From: Oppiella nova
Lineage: Eukaryota > Arthropoda > Arachnida > Sarcoptiformes > Oppiidae
Direction: 5' to 3'
NCBI GenBank assembly: GCA_905397405.1
Contig: CAJPVJ010000678.1
Coordinates: 1 to 21,524, forward strand
Length of the DNA: 21,524 nucleotides
The notes under the pieces were generated by a model. That model searched no databases. It worked only from the letters and a program-made list of their open reading frames with translations, and was not told the DNA's origin. Below, in pieces: positions 10,726-20,371 of this stretch (positions within the stretch are counted from its first letter, which is position 1; the number at the start of each line of letters is the position of its first letter). Made by a program: the position numbers and the translations under genes.

Positions 10726-11847
10726 ATGACTACAATTGTTTCGGATGTGTATCCCATTTGGATCATCGAAAGTGTCAAACAAACACTCATTTCAAAGGAT
10801 AAGAATAGGAAGAATGGTCTCACTATTAAGGACCGGAAACATGTCAAAGAGATTACACAACGGTTTGGCGTCAAAGTAAATGGTTTAAGAAAATCAGAGA
10901 CAAAACCAGTGAAGAGTCCAGATTTGAAGTTCAGATATTCAGACGAAACTCTTTGCTATTATTTAACACTCGACCCAAAAGTTAGAGATTCAAAGACAGG
11001 GCTCTACTATTTGGGTCTTCATCTGCATCTGAAAACCAATCCAATCGAGTCATTCAGTGGAAAGATATCGAGTTTCCAAATATCGGTGACAAACACTAGA
11101 TGTGGTCAAATCAAGACCAAAACAAGTGATCAACTGTTCTTCAGTCACGAGTGCGGGTGGGGCTGGAAGTACTTCATCGTCAAAGAGGATATTATGGATA
11201 CTTGCAAGAGATCTCTTGATTTAAATCTCTTGGTTTCCATAACTTTGATAGAACTCAAAGATCTCTCTGTGAACGATGATCACGACATGAGTTGTGGTGA
11301 TCACAAGGGATGCGATCACTTCGCCTTCAATCACGACTTGCTAACCGATCAACACTTCTGTGACATTACATTCATAGTGGACGGAACTCCTCTGAAGGCC
11401 CACTCAAGACTATTGGGCGCAAAGTCACCGGTATTTAAGTCGTTGTGCGCCAAACAAAATGTAATACCAATTGTCACAATGAATGCCATTGTCTTCTATG
11501 AGTTCCTCTTATTCTTATACAACGACTATTCGCCGAACATTGAGAAGCACTGCAAAGAATTGTTGATTGCATCCAATGAGTACCACATCCCACACCTGAA
11601 GTACATGTGCGACAACTTATGCTTCAGACACTTGTGTCCAAAGGATGCAATCGATGCCCTCATGTTTGCCATCAAATTCAAGACAATAAGCACTCGAATC
11701 CGCACTCTTTGCTACATTGGAGTCCATTTGGATTCTGTTGTCAACACATCTCAAGACAAGTGGAAAACATTTAAAGCAGAGAATCAGTGCTTATCTGAAG
11801 AAATTGAACACATCTCTGAAATGAAATGTCAATGCATTCAACACTAA
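10726..11847 (+). CDS. MATH-BTB (SPOP/roadkill-like) CUL3 substrate adaptor, intronless
   Basis: A single open frame of 373 residues starting at an ATG, almost the length of human SPOP (374). Residues about 70-178 form a divergent MATH domain; near 143-150 the motif GWGWKYF corresponds to the WGFKKF segment of SPOP, keeping the Trp and Lys of the substrate groove. Residues about 204-302 are a BTB/POZ domain (DQHFCDITFIVDGTPLKAH, then ...LLGAKSPVFKSL), followed by a short BACK-like tail to 373. In the family, MATH binds substrates, BTB dimerises and binds cullin-3, and the complex ubiquitinates its targets. The first 55 or so residues do not match SPOP and are basic. Lack of introns and strong divergence suggest a member of an expanded or retroposed arthropod family rather than the conserved SPOP orthologue, so substrate and location are unknown. 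It is convergent with the F-box gene 158 bp away. Confidence 0.88.
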   Translation: MTTIVSDVYPIWIIESVKQTLISKDKNRKNGLTIKDRKHVKEITQRFGVKVNGLRKSETKPVKSPDLKFRYSDETLCYYLTLDPKVRDSKTGLYYLGLHLHLKTNPIESFSGKISSFQISVTNTRCGQIKTKTSDQLFFSHECGWGWKYFIVKEDIMDTCKRSLDLNLLVSITLIELKDLSVNDDHDMSCGDHKGCDHFAFNHDLLTDQHFCDITFIVDGTPLKAHSRLLGAKSPVFKSLCAKQNVIPIVTMNAIVFYEFLLFLYNDYSPNIEKHCKELLIASNEYHIPHLKYMCDNLCFRHLCPKDAIDALMFAIKFKTISTRIRTLCYIGVHLDSVVNTSQDKWKTFKAENQCLSEEIEHISEMKCQCIQH

Positions 11848-12005
11848 TTCATTAAATTTGCCTAATATTAGTATACAAATCAATTATCAATTATAAACTC
11901 ATTTAATCGATAAAACTGTGTATAAATTCAATCAGAATTCATTGAAGTTAACTATAGTATTACTAAATAAGCAGAATTTTTAAATAAGTATTGGACTCAA
12001 ATCCA

Positions 12006-12701
12006 TTAAACTAATGAATATATGATTTTATTATAAATACAACAAATTTCCAAATTTTTGAGACTTTTTGGTAAACTTTTGGTTATTTGTGATATATCAG
12101 GACAGTTGTAACCAATAACTAATGACTTCAATAGTGGTAATTGTGTGATTAATATAACCGGGTCCATATTAAACACATAATCCAATGGTAAGTAAAGTTT
12201 TTCCAAACTTGTGGACAATAGTTGACCCAATTGTCTGACCTGTTGTTCATTGAATTGAAAGAAACCATCTTTTACTTTGAGTTCTTTCAGTGATTTGAAA
12301 GCATTGATAATCTCATAAAAGACATGGAAATTGGTCTCAAAGTGTCTTAAAGCCAAAAACTCAATGTTTGGAAACTTTCTTGAAATCCAAACAATTCTCT
12401 CTTTGCTTCCTATAAGACATATCTTTTGGTTTGAATGGCATTCAAACATACGAATGGGAAACTCATATTTCTTGGGAGTGACCCTCCATTTGGGACAGTA
12501 GTGATCGATCACAACCTCTGAATTGATTCCAATGTGTTTCAGTCTTCGGCACCAATAGTTGACACACAACTGGAACTGTTTGGACACTCTTTCCATACGA
12601 ATCCAATAATTTGTGTCCAGATATGTGAAGATATCGATTAAGACATGGATATTGAGTATAACTGGTGTCTTAAGAAGTTGTCCGCTGTCTTTGAAACTCA
12701 T
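12006..12701 (-). CDS. F-box protein with leucine-rich C-terminal region
   Basis: A single 231-residue minus-strand frame starting at an ATG. Residues about 14-57 look like an F-box: leucine/isoleucine-rich LNIHVLIDIFTYLDTNYW, then RMERVSKQFQLCVNYWCRRL, the usual L-x-x-I-F-x-Y-L ... V-C/S-K-x-F ... W pattern. Residues about 95-225 contain spaced leucine motifs (FPNIEFLALRHF, SLKELKVKD, SLEKLYLPL, LPLLKSLVIGY, SLKNLEICC) typical of irregular leucine-rich repeats. Family knowledge gives it a role as a substrate receptor of an SCF (SKP1-CUL1) ubiquitin ligase; the target is unknown. At 231 residues the repeat array is short for F-box/LRR proteins, so the gene may be truncated at its 3' end, although no broken downstream frame was identified. 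It shares a divergent upstream region with the gene at 13176. Confidence 0.75.
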   Translation of the reverse strand: MSFKDSGQLLKTPVILNIHVLIDIFTYLDTNYWIRMERVSKQFQLCVNYWCRRLKHIGINSEVVIDHYCPKWRVTPKKYEFPIRMFECHSNQKICLIGSKERIVWISRKFPNIEFLALRHFETNFHVFYEIINAFKSLKELKVKDGFFQFNEQQVRQLGQLLSTSLEKLYLPLDYVFNMDPVILITQLPLLKSLVIGYNCPDISQITKSLPKSLKNLEICCIYNKIIYSLV

Positions 12702-13175
12702 ATTTACTTAATTTTGTCAAAAGATAACTGTTTATTGAATTCATAGATTACCTTGCTCATTGATCGTACAGAATATTGACTTATTTGTCATAAAAGTGCA
12801 GAATTTGTTCATTCAGTGAAAGCAGTGTTTGAGACAATGAGCGCCTTCTGTGATGCAAGCATTGAGTCATTCATTGCAGACATTGAATGAGACAAACAAT
12901 GAATGCATTTATAAATACAGTGTTAATAGCATTGCATTCAACACTCAATTGACTGTCACTTGTGTCCAAACGGGTCCTCAATGTCCACCACTTGACACAA
13001 CCATCACTACAAACACGTCTTCACATCCATTATCACTACAATTATCACAACAATTGTCTCTCAGTTCATGTGTTAATGTTTTCAATGAACCGATCGCTCG
13101 ATTGTCACTCATATTGAGTCACCAGAAGAATAAGAAGACGAAGAAGTGGTGACAATCAAGACGTGGTGACAATCA
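12702..13175. promoter_or_regulatory. Divergent promoter and 5' leader between the F-box gene and the Q/N-rich gene
   Basis: Two start codons face away from each other across 474 bases, so this stretch should carry both promoters. It is less AT-rich than other spacers and contains several upstream ATGs, including a short frame starting at 12838, and a 100-codon open frame at 12850-13152 that begins with GTG and has no recognisable domain; I read these as leader sequence. A 14-base direct repeat GTGGTGACAATCAA occurs twice just before the start codon (about 13146 and 13161). No TATA box is evident. Confidence 0.45.
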
Positions 13176-15997
13176 ATGAAGAAATACAACCGCATTAACG
13201 ACTTCTTAGCCGATAATAACGGCTCACAGCAGACAATGAATGGCATCGATAGACACGACAGACACCAGTCCTCTGCATCACAACAACGCTTCCATCAGAC
13301 GAACCAAAACCTTCAGAACCGAATCCAACGCCGATATGAAGCCGACGGCTCCGAAGAGGAGGAGATTCAACGCCAGAATCATTTGCTGTCGACTACTATG
13401 TCCTCGCAGTCGACGCCATCGCAGTCATCGGCGGCGCAGACTATGATGTCGTCGTCTGCGACAGCGTTCGCGCCATCGATGCAGAGGAATATGAACTCTG
13501 GTTCGGGCGAAGACACGGGCGGTGCCAACAGTCTTGTGTCCAATATATCCAATATCGACGCCAACAGTCTCTACAGTAAACTCAAAGAACTACAGGAAGC
13601 GGAACAGAGGCTGAAACAAGTGGAAGACCTGATGAAGAGTATCGAGAAAATGGAGAACAATATCAAAGAAGTGAAGAGGGATTCAGTTGTTGTTCACAAC
13701 GAGTCGCGCGTCAAGACATCCAACGAAATGCAGACCAAATACACCCAAAGAAACAATAATAATGTGACGAAACCTGTGGTGAAGAGTGTCTCGCATTCAA
13801 CGCAAACACAACCCAAACAATTGCCACTCTCTTCGGCCAACAATATTTCGGGAATAACTCACTCGCAGAAGAATATAATCACGAGAAATATCTCCGATGA
13901 GAACACTCTGGAGATGAATGTCTTGCACAACACCAACGCCAACACAACACCGCATCAGCTATTGTCTCAATCGATGGACTTTTGTGATAATAATTTGGGT
14001 TACAATACAGACGTCGACGAGAGTGAGTCCAACAGCGAAGAGTCCTTCAACTTAATGAATGGTAATCTGATCCGTTCGATGAGATCGCAGTTTGATTCGA
14101 TGCGCTCTCAGTTCGAGACCATTCTTCCAGTTCTGGAGAATCAGTACACGACCGCCAATGGGAACATGAACTCCAATATGAACGCCAACATGAATGTGAA
14201 CCACAACCTCAACAGTCATGAAAGCCAACAGCAAACCAATACTGCTATTAGTAGTAATTACATGAATAACCAGTTTTTCCATTTAATGCTTTTGCAAAAC
14301 TATCAGATCCTTCAACAGCAACAGATGCTTCTCCTGTGGCTCCAAAACCAACAAAATCAATGCCAAACCCCTCACCAACAGTCGCCACCGCCTTTGCCGC
14401 CACAACCGCCACACCCGCAAAGACATCATCACAACCACAACCATACGGCCCACCACTATATGAACGGCAGATACCCGGCGGCCAACATATCATCGATCGG
14501 ACAGAATTCAGTTCATTACCCGAACTCTACGATGAATTCCGCGCGAAATAACGCCTCAAACGTCCACAACATGACAGCCCTTAACAATCAGGTCATACCC
14601 GGAGTTCGCGCCAACAACTACTGGGATAACTTCAAGAGCTATTCGCGACAAAACAAACTGAGCGCTCACTCGTCGGCCAACAGTAAGTGCAATGAGAACC
14701 TGTCGCTCACTCACAACCAAATGGTGTCGCCAGTGATGGGCGCCGTGAACGACCACCAAATGCATCACAACACGAACCACTCGCACGACATGGGGTCCAA
14801 AGGGTTGGTGACGCTGTCGTCGCCCAACTCAACACTGGGACGACAACACGCGTACAAAACGGCGAACGCTAGTCACGTGCAGTGCGTCGAACACGTGGAG
14901 AAACAGCAGAATTTGCCCCAATTTAACGGCGACTCCAATGCCTCCATTGCCCACAAATCGCAACATAACTCCGATTCCAACAATTTTGCGGCTCTTTTCT
15001 CCATTTTGGAGAAACTCATCGAAAGCGACGACAAGTTCGCCACTAAGGCGTCGGCCGCTAAGAAGAAGTCGACTAATTTGGTGATGACTGCCTCAGACAA
15101 TGACGATGAGTGCATCGGCGGTGCTGTTGGAGGTGTAGGTGTGGCCGGTGTGGCGAATGTCAACTCCAATCAAACACAGACGGATGAGACCGACGGTTCC
15201 AATAAGAGCGTCCAACAGACGAGTGGTGTGGCGTCCGGGCGCTCGCCGTTGACGTCTGCCTCCAATATAGCCATCCCTTTGCATATCCCCGCCAGCAGTG
15301 GTGCTATAAGGAAGAAGCCGCGCAATCAGGAAATACTCGAACTCTCCTCCAAAGCCGACAATAGCGACAATTTTGGACATCCGTTGGTCACGGGATCCGA
15401 ACTGATTCGACCGCTAATGGCAGCTGAGGGCCGCTCCTCAGAGACATCGGTTTCCAACACAACGGTTCCACCGAAGACACCGATTCTGTCGACGCGTCCG
15501 CCAACCACTGGCTGGCCATACGAATGTGATAGTGATAGCAACGCCTCATCTGACGATCAATTGGCAGAAGCGGATCAGACGGCCTCCGAGTTAGTCGTTT
15601 CCGAAGCCGAAGCCATTATTCACACCAATAATAGCGCCAATAATTGCAATATTAAGATAGTGATAGCAACGCCTCATCTGACGATCAATTGGCAGAAGCG
15701 GATCAGACGGCCTCCGAGTTAGTCGTTTCCGAAGCCGAAGCCATTATTCACACCAATAATAGCGCCAATAATTGCAATATTAGTGGCAATTCGTTGAATA
15801 CAAATAACAATCAATCAGTGAATCCGGTGAGCGCTCAGACATTGGACACAACGCAGAGGTCGTCGACTACTGACGACATAAATAGTGTCGTCACTAATGA
15901 TACGGCAGTGGAAGAGGAGGATGAAGACAACATTCTGGCCAATGATCTAAATGAGAGCTCAATACGACTCAGTGGGGACGGGGAGCAGGGACTGTGA
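13176..15997 (+). CDS. Large Q/N/S/H-rich low-complexity protein with one coiled coil, frame broken by a 128-bp repeat
   Basis: The ATG at 13176 is preceded by an in-frame TGA nine bases upstream, so the start is well placed unless there is an unseen 5' exon. As sequenced the frame runs 848 codons to a TAG at 15720-15722, but the last 24 or so residues are out of frame because of a 127-bp exact repeat (15528-15654 and 15656-15782). With one copy, the frame continues to the TGA at 15995-15997, giving about 897 residues with an acidic end (EEEDEDNILAND). Visible features are a coiled coil at residues 131-168 (SLYSKLKELQEAEQRLKQVE...), a Met/Asn-rich stretch near 330-345, a Q-rich block near 370-405, a Pro then His-rich block near 400-430, and many Ser/Asn/acidic stretches. 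Most of it should be disordered. I do not recognise it; a weak resemblance of the coiled coil to pericentriolar material 1 (PCM1)-like proteins is an impression only. GC content is clearly higher than the surrounding DNA, as expected for coding sequence. Confidence 0.8.
15528..15782. repeat. Tandem repeat, 127-bp exact copies at 128-bp period, in the Q/N-rich gene
   Basis: 15528-15654 and 15656-15782 are identical by eye, separated by the single base 15655; flanking bases differ (15527 t against 15655 a; 15655 a against 15783 g). The period equals that of the repeat at 3138. The insertion shifts the frame and creates a stop at 15720-15722 within the second copy; collapsing it restores 275 bases of downstream coding sequence. 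Confidence 0.95.
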
Positions 15998-16402
15998 GGG
16001 CTGTGGTTGCAAACCTCCCTCTTATAGAAAATCTCTAATGTTTTTGTCTATTAATATGAATTTGGTTTTAATTTTTCTATTTAATGTCTTTTCAGTTATT
16101 CTTTTAATGTATTTTCCTATCAATTCGTTTGTCACTCTTTTTTGTTGTTTTAGTTTTATGTTTAACTGATTTAATAATTTAAAAAATTATATTGTCTTTA
16201 ATTAATAAATTGATTGCAAAAATAAATCATCAGTTTTTCGACCATTTTTGTCACTTTTAATAATTCCTTTTATATTCAACTCATTGAAAGACAAATTCAT
16301 TGAAAACTTAAACATCTATTCTTTATGTAAATGAAACACAACATTGTTTTGCTATTAAATCACATTAGGATCACAAGAATTGAACGAATCTGTATTCATC
16401 TG
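15998..16402 (+). other. 3' untranslated region of the Q/N-rich gene
   Basis: After the TGA at 15995-15997 the sequence becomes T-rich and loses coding character. Two polyadenylation hexamers occur at 16204-16209 and 16221-16226, so the transcript probably ends near 16240. The rest, to the microsatellite, is spacer without a gene. Confidence 0.5.
16204..16226 (+). terminator. Polyadenylation signals (two AATAAA) of the Q/N-rich gene
   Basis: AATAAA occurs at 16204-16209 and again at 16221-16226, about 210 bases after the deduced stop codon at 15997 and within T-rich sequence. Position after the frame-corrected stop supports 15997 as the real end of the coding region. Confidence 0.55.
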
Positions 16403-16520
16403 TATTCCTATTCCTATTCCTATTCCTATTCCTATTCCTATTCCTATTCCTATTCCTATTCCTATTCCTATTCCTATTCCTATTCCTATTCCTATTCCTA
16501 TTCCTATTCCTATTCCTATT
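16403..16520. repeat. Hexanucleotide microsatellite (TATTCC), about 19.7 units
   Basis: An apparently perfect run of TATTCC spans 118 bases; it is GGAATA on the other strand. It gives long open frames of alternating Ser-Tyr, Ile-Pro or Ile-Gly on both strands that should not be read as genes. It lies between the polyadenylation signals of the upstream gene and the promoter of the PHF12 gene. The unit is not the arthropod telomere repeat TTAGG. Confidence 0.97.
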
Positions 16521-17193
16521 GCAATAATAATGAAAACTATTACCAAAAGTCCAGAATTGCTATTATTGTTGGGTTCAGTAGGTTGGATGGGAGGCCCGGC
16601 ATTTGTGCTTGAAAACGATTCCTTAGCTAAATAATTACACGATTCTTGACCACAATTATTAGCTAAATAATTGTATCAATTGAAATTGAATGTTAGTTTT
16701 CAATAGATTTGAATCTAAAAAGTTTTTGACAATTTTTGACCGCCTTAATAGTAAACGTCACTAAAGTGTCCACTATTTGTCCCCTTTTATCACAACTTGT
16801 ATTGCATTCAATTGAAACCCCATTTCGTTGAAACCGTACTTTTCGTACGAGATTTCACAAAAAATATTTCCAAATTATACTCTAATATAGCGTTACATGT
16901 ATTGAACGGAGCGATACATTAGACATACAGCACATGGGCGACCATTTCTATGGGAAGCTATGAGTTAGGGTCCAAACGGAGTGTTATATCGATGACAGTG
17001 TTTGTGAGCGACTCATATGTGACGTATAGTTGCAAAGAAAGGATTTATTCATTAATGAGACAAATGGCGGACCAATTGATCGGACAATTGATCCTTCATT
17101 TCGGGCATCGATTTGTTTGCACTGATTGTGGGCTCACTCGCGCCCAACCACTTCACACCTGATCCACGCGTCGGAGTCGAGACACTGGACGCC
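16521..17193 (+). promoter_or_regulatory. PHF12 upstream region and 5' leader
   Basis: Spacer between the microsatellite and the PHF12 start codon. From about 16900 the base composition rises toward that of expressed sequence, which suggests a 5' leader. Candidate sites are CAAATGGCGG at 17061-17070, which resembles a YY1/Pho core (AANATGGCGG), and TGACGT near 17020, a half cAMP-response element. The same ATG in the 17061 motif begins a 32-codon upstream frame ending at 17162. A 70-codon open frame from 16950 containing it has no recognisable domain and is treated as leader. Confidence 0.35.
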
Positions 17194-20100
17194 ATGCAGA
17201 CCATTGAGTACGATCTGAACGTATCCGGAGGTCTAATGCCTGTAAGCTCTGAGACAATCACTTTCCGCCACTTCTTACCACTCATTGAATGAATTGTTTC
17301 GATGACTCTATAACTCATAACTGATGCCAATTGTGATCCCTATCTCTTCGGACAGCAAATCAACGCATTGACGGCTCCGCCGACGAGCGACGAGTCGAGC
17401 CGTCGCCGCAAACTCAAGAAATTGTTTCGATGACTCTATAACTCATAACTGATGCCAATTGTGATCCCTATCTCTTCGGACAGCAAATCAACGCATTGAC
17501 GGCTCCGCCGACGAGCGACGAGTCGAGCCGTCGCCGGAAACTCAAGAAATCGATGGCCAGACCATCGCAGGCACCGCTGAGTAACGACACCAACAATAAC
17601 AGCAATTATGGCACCAATCGGACCATTCTTTCGCGTCAGACGAAGACCGGCAAAGCGCCGAATCACGAGTACTGCGACTCCTGTCGAGAGGGCGGGGATC
17701 TGTTGTGTTGCGACCGCTGTCCCAACGCTTTCCATCTGCAGTGCCAGTCAGTCGAACCACTCATACATCCCGTCCTATCATCCACTCACTGATTGCCATC
17801 TCTTTTGATCCATTAGTGACCCGCCTCTGGACGAGGAGGACGTGCCTCCGGGCGAGTGGTTGTGCCGTAAATGCAAACAACTCGTGAAGCAAGAAGTGGA
17901 CGAATCAGAGGACGAGAGCGTCGGCGACGATGAGAGCGAGGATATGGTGGACAACAAAGACATTCAGAAGCCCTTCTCATTGCTGATACGGGCGGCGCAG
18001 ACGTTGAACCCCAAGCAGTTCCAACTGCCCAACGAAATGGTGCCATCGATTCAATTGGTGGGCACATCGAAGCGCGTGAACCACAGCCGCAACGGCCACA
18101 AGAAGCAGATCCACGAGATGGACAACAGTATGGTTTCATTTCCCGTCAAATTGTGTTATCAGTGCTCAAAGAGTTGCCGAAAGGCGCCACTCATTCAATG
18201 CGATTACTGTCCGCTTCTGTTCCACGCGGACTGTCTCGAGCCGCCGATGACTGTCCTTCCGATGGGGCGCTGGATGTGTCCGAACCACTCGCAGCACGTG
18301 ATCGAACAAAAACTCTTGAATTCTGTGAGTTTGAGCGAACGGATCAAACTCTGGGACCAGTTCTCGGGTCCCATATCTCAAGACACCATTAAATTAAATT
18401 TCCTCAAGAAAGTGCACCGAACGGCCCCTCCCTTCAGGACGAAAGTACCCTTACCTCAGACTCAGCGCGTGGTTGTGCCCGAAGCCATCAAACAGATGTA
18501 CAAAAGACGTCCTCCACTTCTGCCAAATGTGAACCAATTATCCATTTATGACACCAATTGTGGTTCGAGTGAAACGGAGAGCGAGTGCCTAAAGAGTCGT
18601 CAACACGAGAGACCCTCTGTTGAACAGCAGGAGGAATGGCTCTCCAGTTTGATTGCGTTCCAATCGAGTGCTGCACAATATCTGATGTCAACCAAAAGTA
18701 TGGACTCAAAGAGCAACTCATGTCTGGCCATCACATCCGGCGCCGTCGCCGGCAAAGACTCTACCAATGAGTTGACTCCGAAAGTCACTGAAAACTCTGT
18801 GAAATTTAATTCTCAATCTTCAATGAACGGTCCGATAGACCACTCATCCGAAGACACCAACTCTCTGACAAAAAAGGACACCAAAAGTGATATCAAAGAG
18901 ATAGTGACCACTCAAATGAATGGCGAGAAGTCGTGTTCATCGCCCATATCTTCTCCCGACAAACGAATCTCAATTCAAAGCAATTACTTGAATGCAAACA
19001 TTGAGACGATTGCAGACATCAATCGATTGGACGACAATTTGGTGCGGATTTTAGCTCTTCAGCGGATACAGCAGTTGAACAACAAGTCTAATGAAAGCAA
19101 TCATAATATGGTTGTCAGCGGAACCAGTAGTGGACAGCAGATGAACACAATGTCTTCATTTCACACAACTATTAGACGAATCGGTTTGAATGACGTGAAG
19201 GCGCGGGCGGTGTTGTGTCCCATTGTCATCAAGTCGAGCACCGGGGGCTCGTCCAGCGGTCCCACAATCGCTATGTCGTACCGAACGCTGACTATTGGCA
19301 CGAGTAGTGAGAATGATGTGGTTTTAGGTGATTACGGGCACTGCAACTATGTCTCACCCAAACATGTGGCCATTTTCTACGATGAGGTCAGTATTGCAGC
19401 CATTGTTTGCTAACAATAGCATACCAGACATACCTAACAATAGCATACCAGACATACCTAACAATAGCGTACTTGCAAACCAGACATTTTCAAACCCAAT
19501 CAGTGTTTAAAATTATATTTGACTTAAACTGTAGGAGAATAGTGTGAAAACTTGCATATGCTTTCAAATAGACTATTTTCAGTGTTTATTTTGTACTACA
19601 ATTGCATTGAATTTTTAGTTTTATTTTATGATAGGTATACCGTATGTTATAAATAGATTTATGTTTATATTTAAATGAGTGATTAAATGGTAATTAAGAT
19701 ATGAATTACATTTATGTTGTCAGACATCTCGCAACTATGAACTGATCAACTATTCAGAACACGGGACTACTGTCGACAATGTGTTGTATTCGTGTGACTT
19801 CTCCGACAAGAGAGTGCATAACACGAGGCACACCAACTCGCAGACAGTGTCGGCCGTCAAAGACATCATTGAGACGTCGAAACAACGCAAACGAAAGTCT
19901 TTGGCCAACAAGAGAGTGAAGGGCTTGGCGACGACGGGCCGGGAGCCGAGTCCCGAGAAACTGAAGCCAAAGCGCAGAAAATCGATTAAAAGCGAAGACT
20001 CGGAAGAAAACGCACAAAAGAGCAACGAATTTAAGTCCAATAAAATTGTCTTCAGAAAGGATTACGACTCGGAGAACGTGGAACGGGTGTCCACTCACAC

Positions 20101-20371
20101 CCAACCGCCCCTCACGATGAGCGCCCGCTCGGGACACCAGCACAAGCCGTGCGCCTGTAAGTCGAGCTGTTCGTCGCTGATTGGGCCCAACGGCGCCGGT
20201 TGGGAGGGCACGGCTCTCCTCCATCACGGCTCACACCTCAAGATCGGATGCAAGGAATTCATATTCAGTATCACAAACCATGGCATCACTCAACCCAATG
20301 CCAACACCAATCAGTCGGCCCCTCACTCAGCCATCAAAAGTCCCGTCAAATGCGAGTCGTCTTCGAGTTAA
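17194..20371 (+). CDS. PHF12: PHD finger protein 12 (PHF12/Pf1) orthologue, four exons
   Basis: Exons 17194-17241, 17484-17746, 17817-19386 and 19724-20371 join in phase to about 842 residues (human about 1000). Exon 1 encodes [16 protein letters not shown], the conserved PHF12 N-terminus, and exon 2 continues [12 protein letters not shown] finger 1 lies at about 79-123 ([18 protein letters not shown], split by an intron at FHLQC-H-DPPL). A conserved [18 protein letters not shown] block is at 155-178, PHD finger 2 at 216-261 (CYQCSKSC...[14 protein letters not shown]...GRWMCPNH), and an FHA-like domain from about 595, split by intron 3 ([22 protein letters not shown], then [20 protein letters not shown]). 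A conserved C-terminal block contains [20 protein letters not shown]. In the family, PHF12 is a nuclear scaffold of a SIN3-HDAC-MRG15 co-repressor complex that keeps transcribed chromatin deacetylated. The ATG at 17194 is the first in its frame after a stop at 17089. A 128-bp repeat duplicates the exon 2 acceptor; only the second copy leads to an open frame. Confidence 0.95.
17292..17550. repeat. Tandem repeat at 128-bp period over the PHF12 intron 1/exon 2 boundary
   Basis: 17292-17422 matches 17420-17550 at an offset of 128 with one mismatch (17409 c, 17537 g). Each copy contains the end of intron 1, the acceptor CTTCGGACAG and the first 66 or so bases of exon 2. Splicing to the first acceptor (exon from 17356) runs into a stop after about 24 codons; splicing to the second (exon from 17484) is open. 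Collapsed, intron 1 would be 114 bp. Confidence 0.95.
19410..19468. repeat. 24-bp minisatellite in PHF12 intron 3
   Basis: The 24-base unit beginning CTAACAATAGCATACCAGAC occurs at 19410-19433 and 19434-19457 without differences, followed by a partial third copy that diverges after about 11 bases. It lies 23 bases inside intron 3, right after the GTCAGT donor at 19387. Read through, the intron adds eight residues after Glu and then stops at 19411-19413. Confidence 0.9.

Noticed and set aside
12850-13152. 100-codon open frame before the Q/N-rich gene
   Set aside because: Starts with GTG, is in another frame from the downstream gene, has no domain and sits where the 5' leader is expected.
13240-15541. 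Several 60-100 codon frames on both strands inside the Q/N-rich gene
   Set aside because: Shadows of the main frame in GC-richer, repeat-like coding sequence.
16331-16634. Ser-Tyr, Ile-Pro and Ile-Gly repeat proteins on both strands
   Set aside because: Translations of the TATTCC microsatellite; any hexamer repeat without a stop gives such frames.
16950-17162. 70-codon ATG frame upstream of PHF12
   Set aside because: No recognisable domain, and it ends before the PHF12 start in a different frame; more likely leader sequence with upstream ATGs.
19328-19510. 60-codon frame with SIPDIPNN repeats
   Set aside because: Produced by the 24-bp intronic minisatellite read in one frame together with shifted exon 3 sequence.
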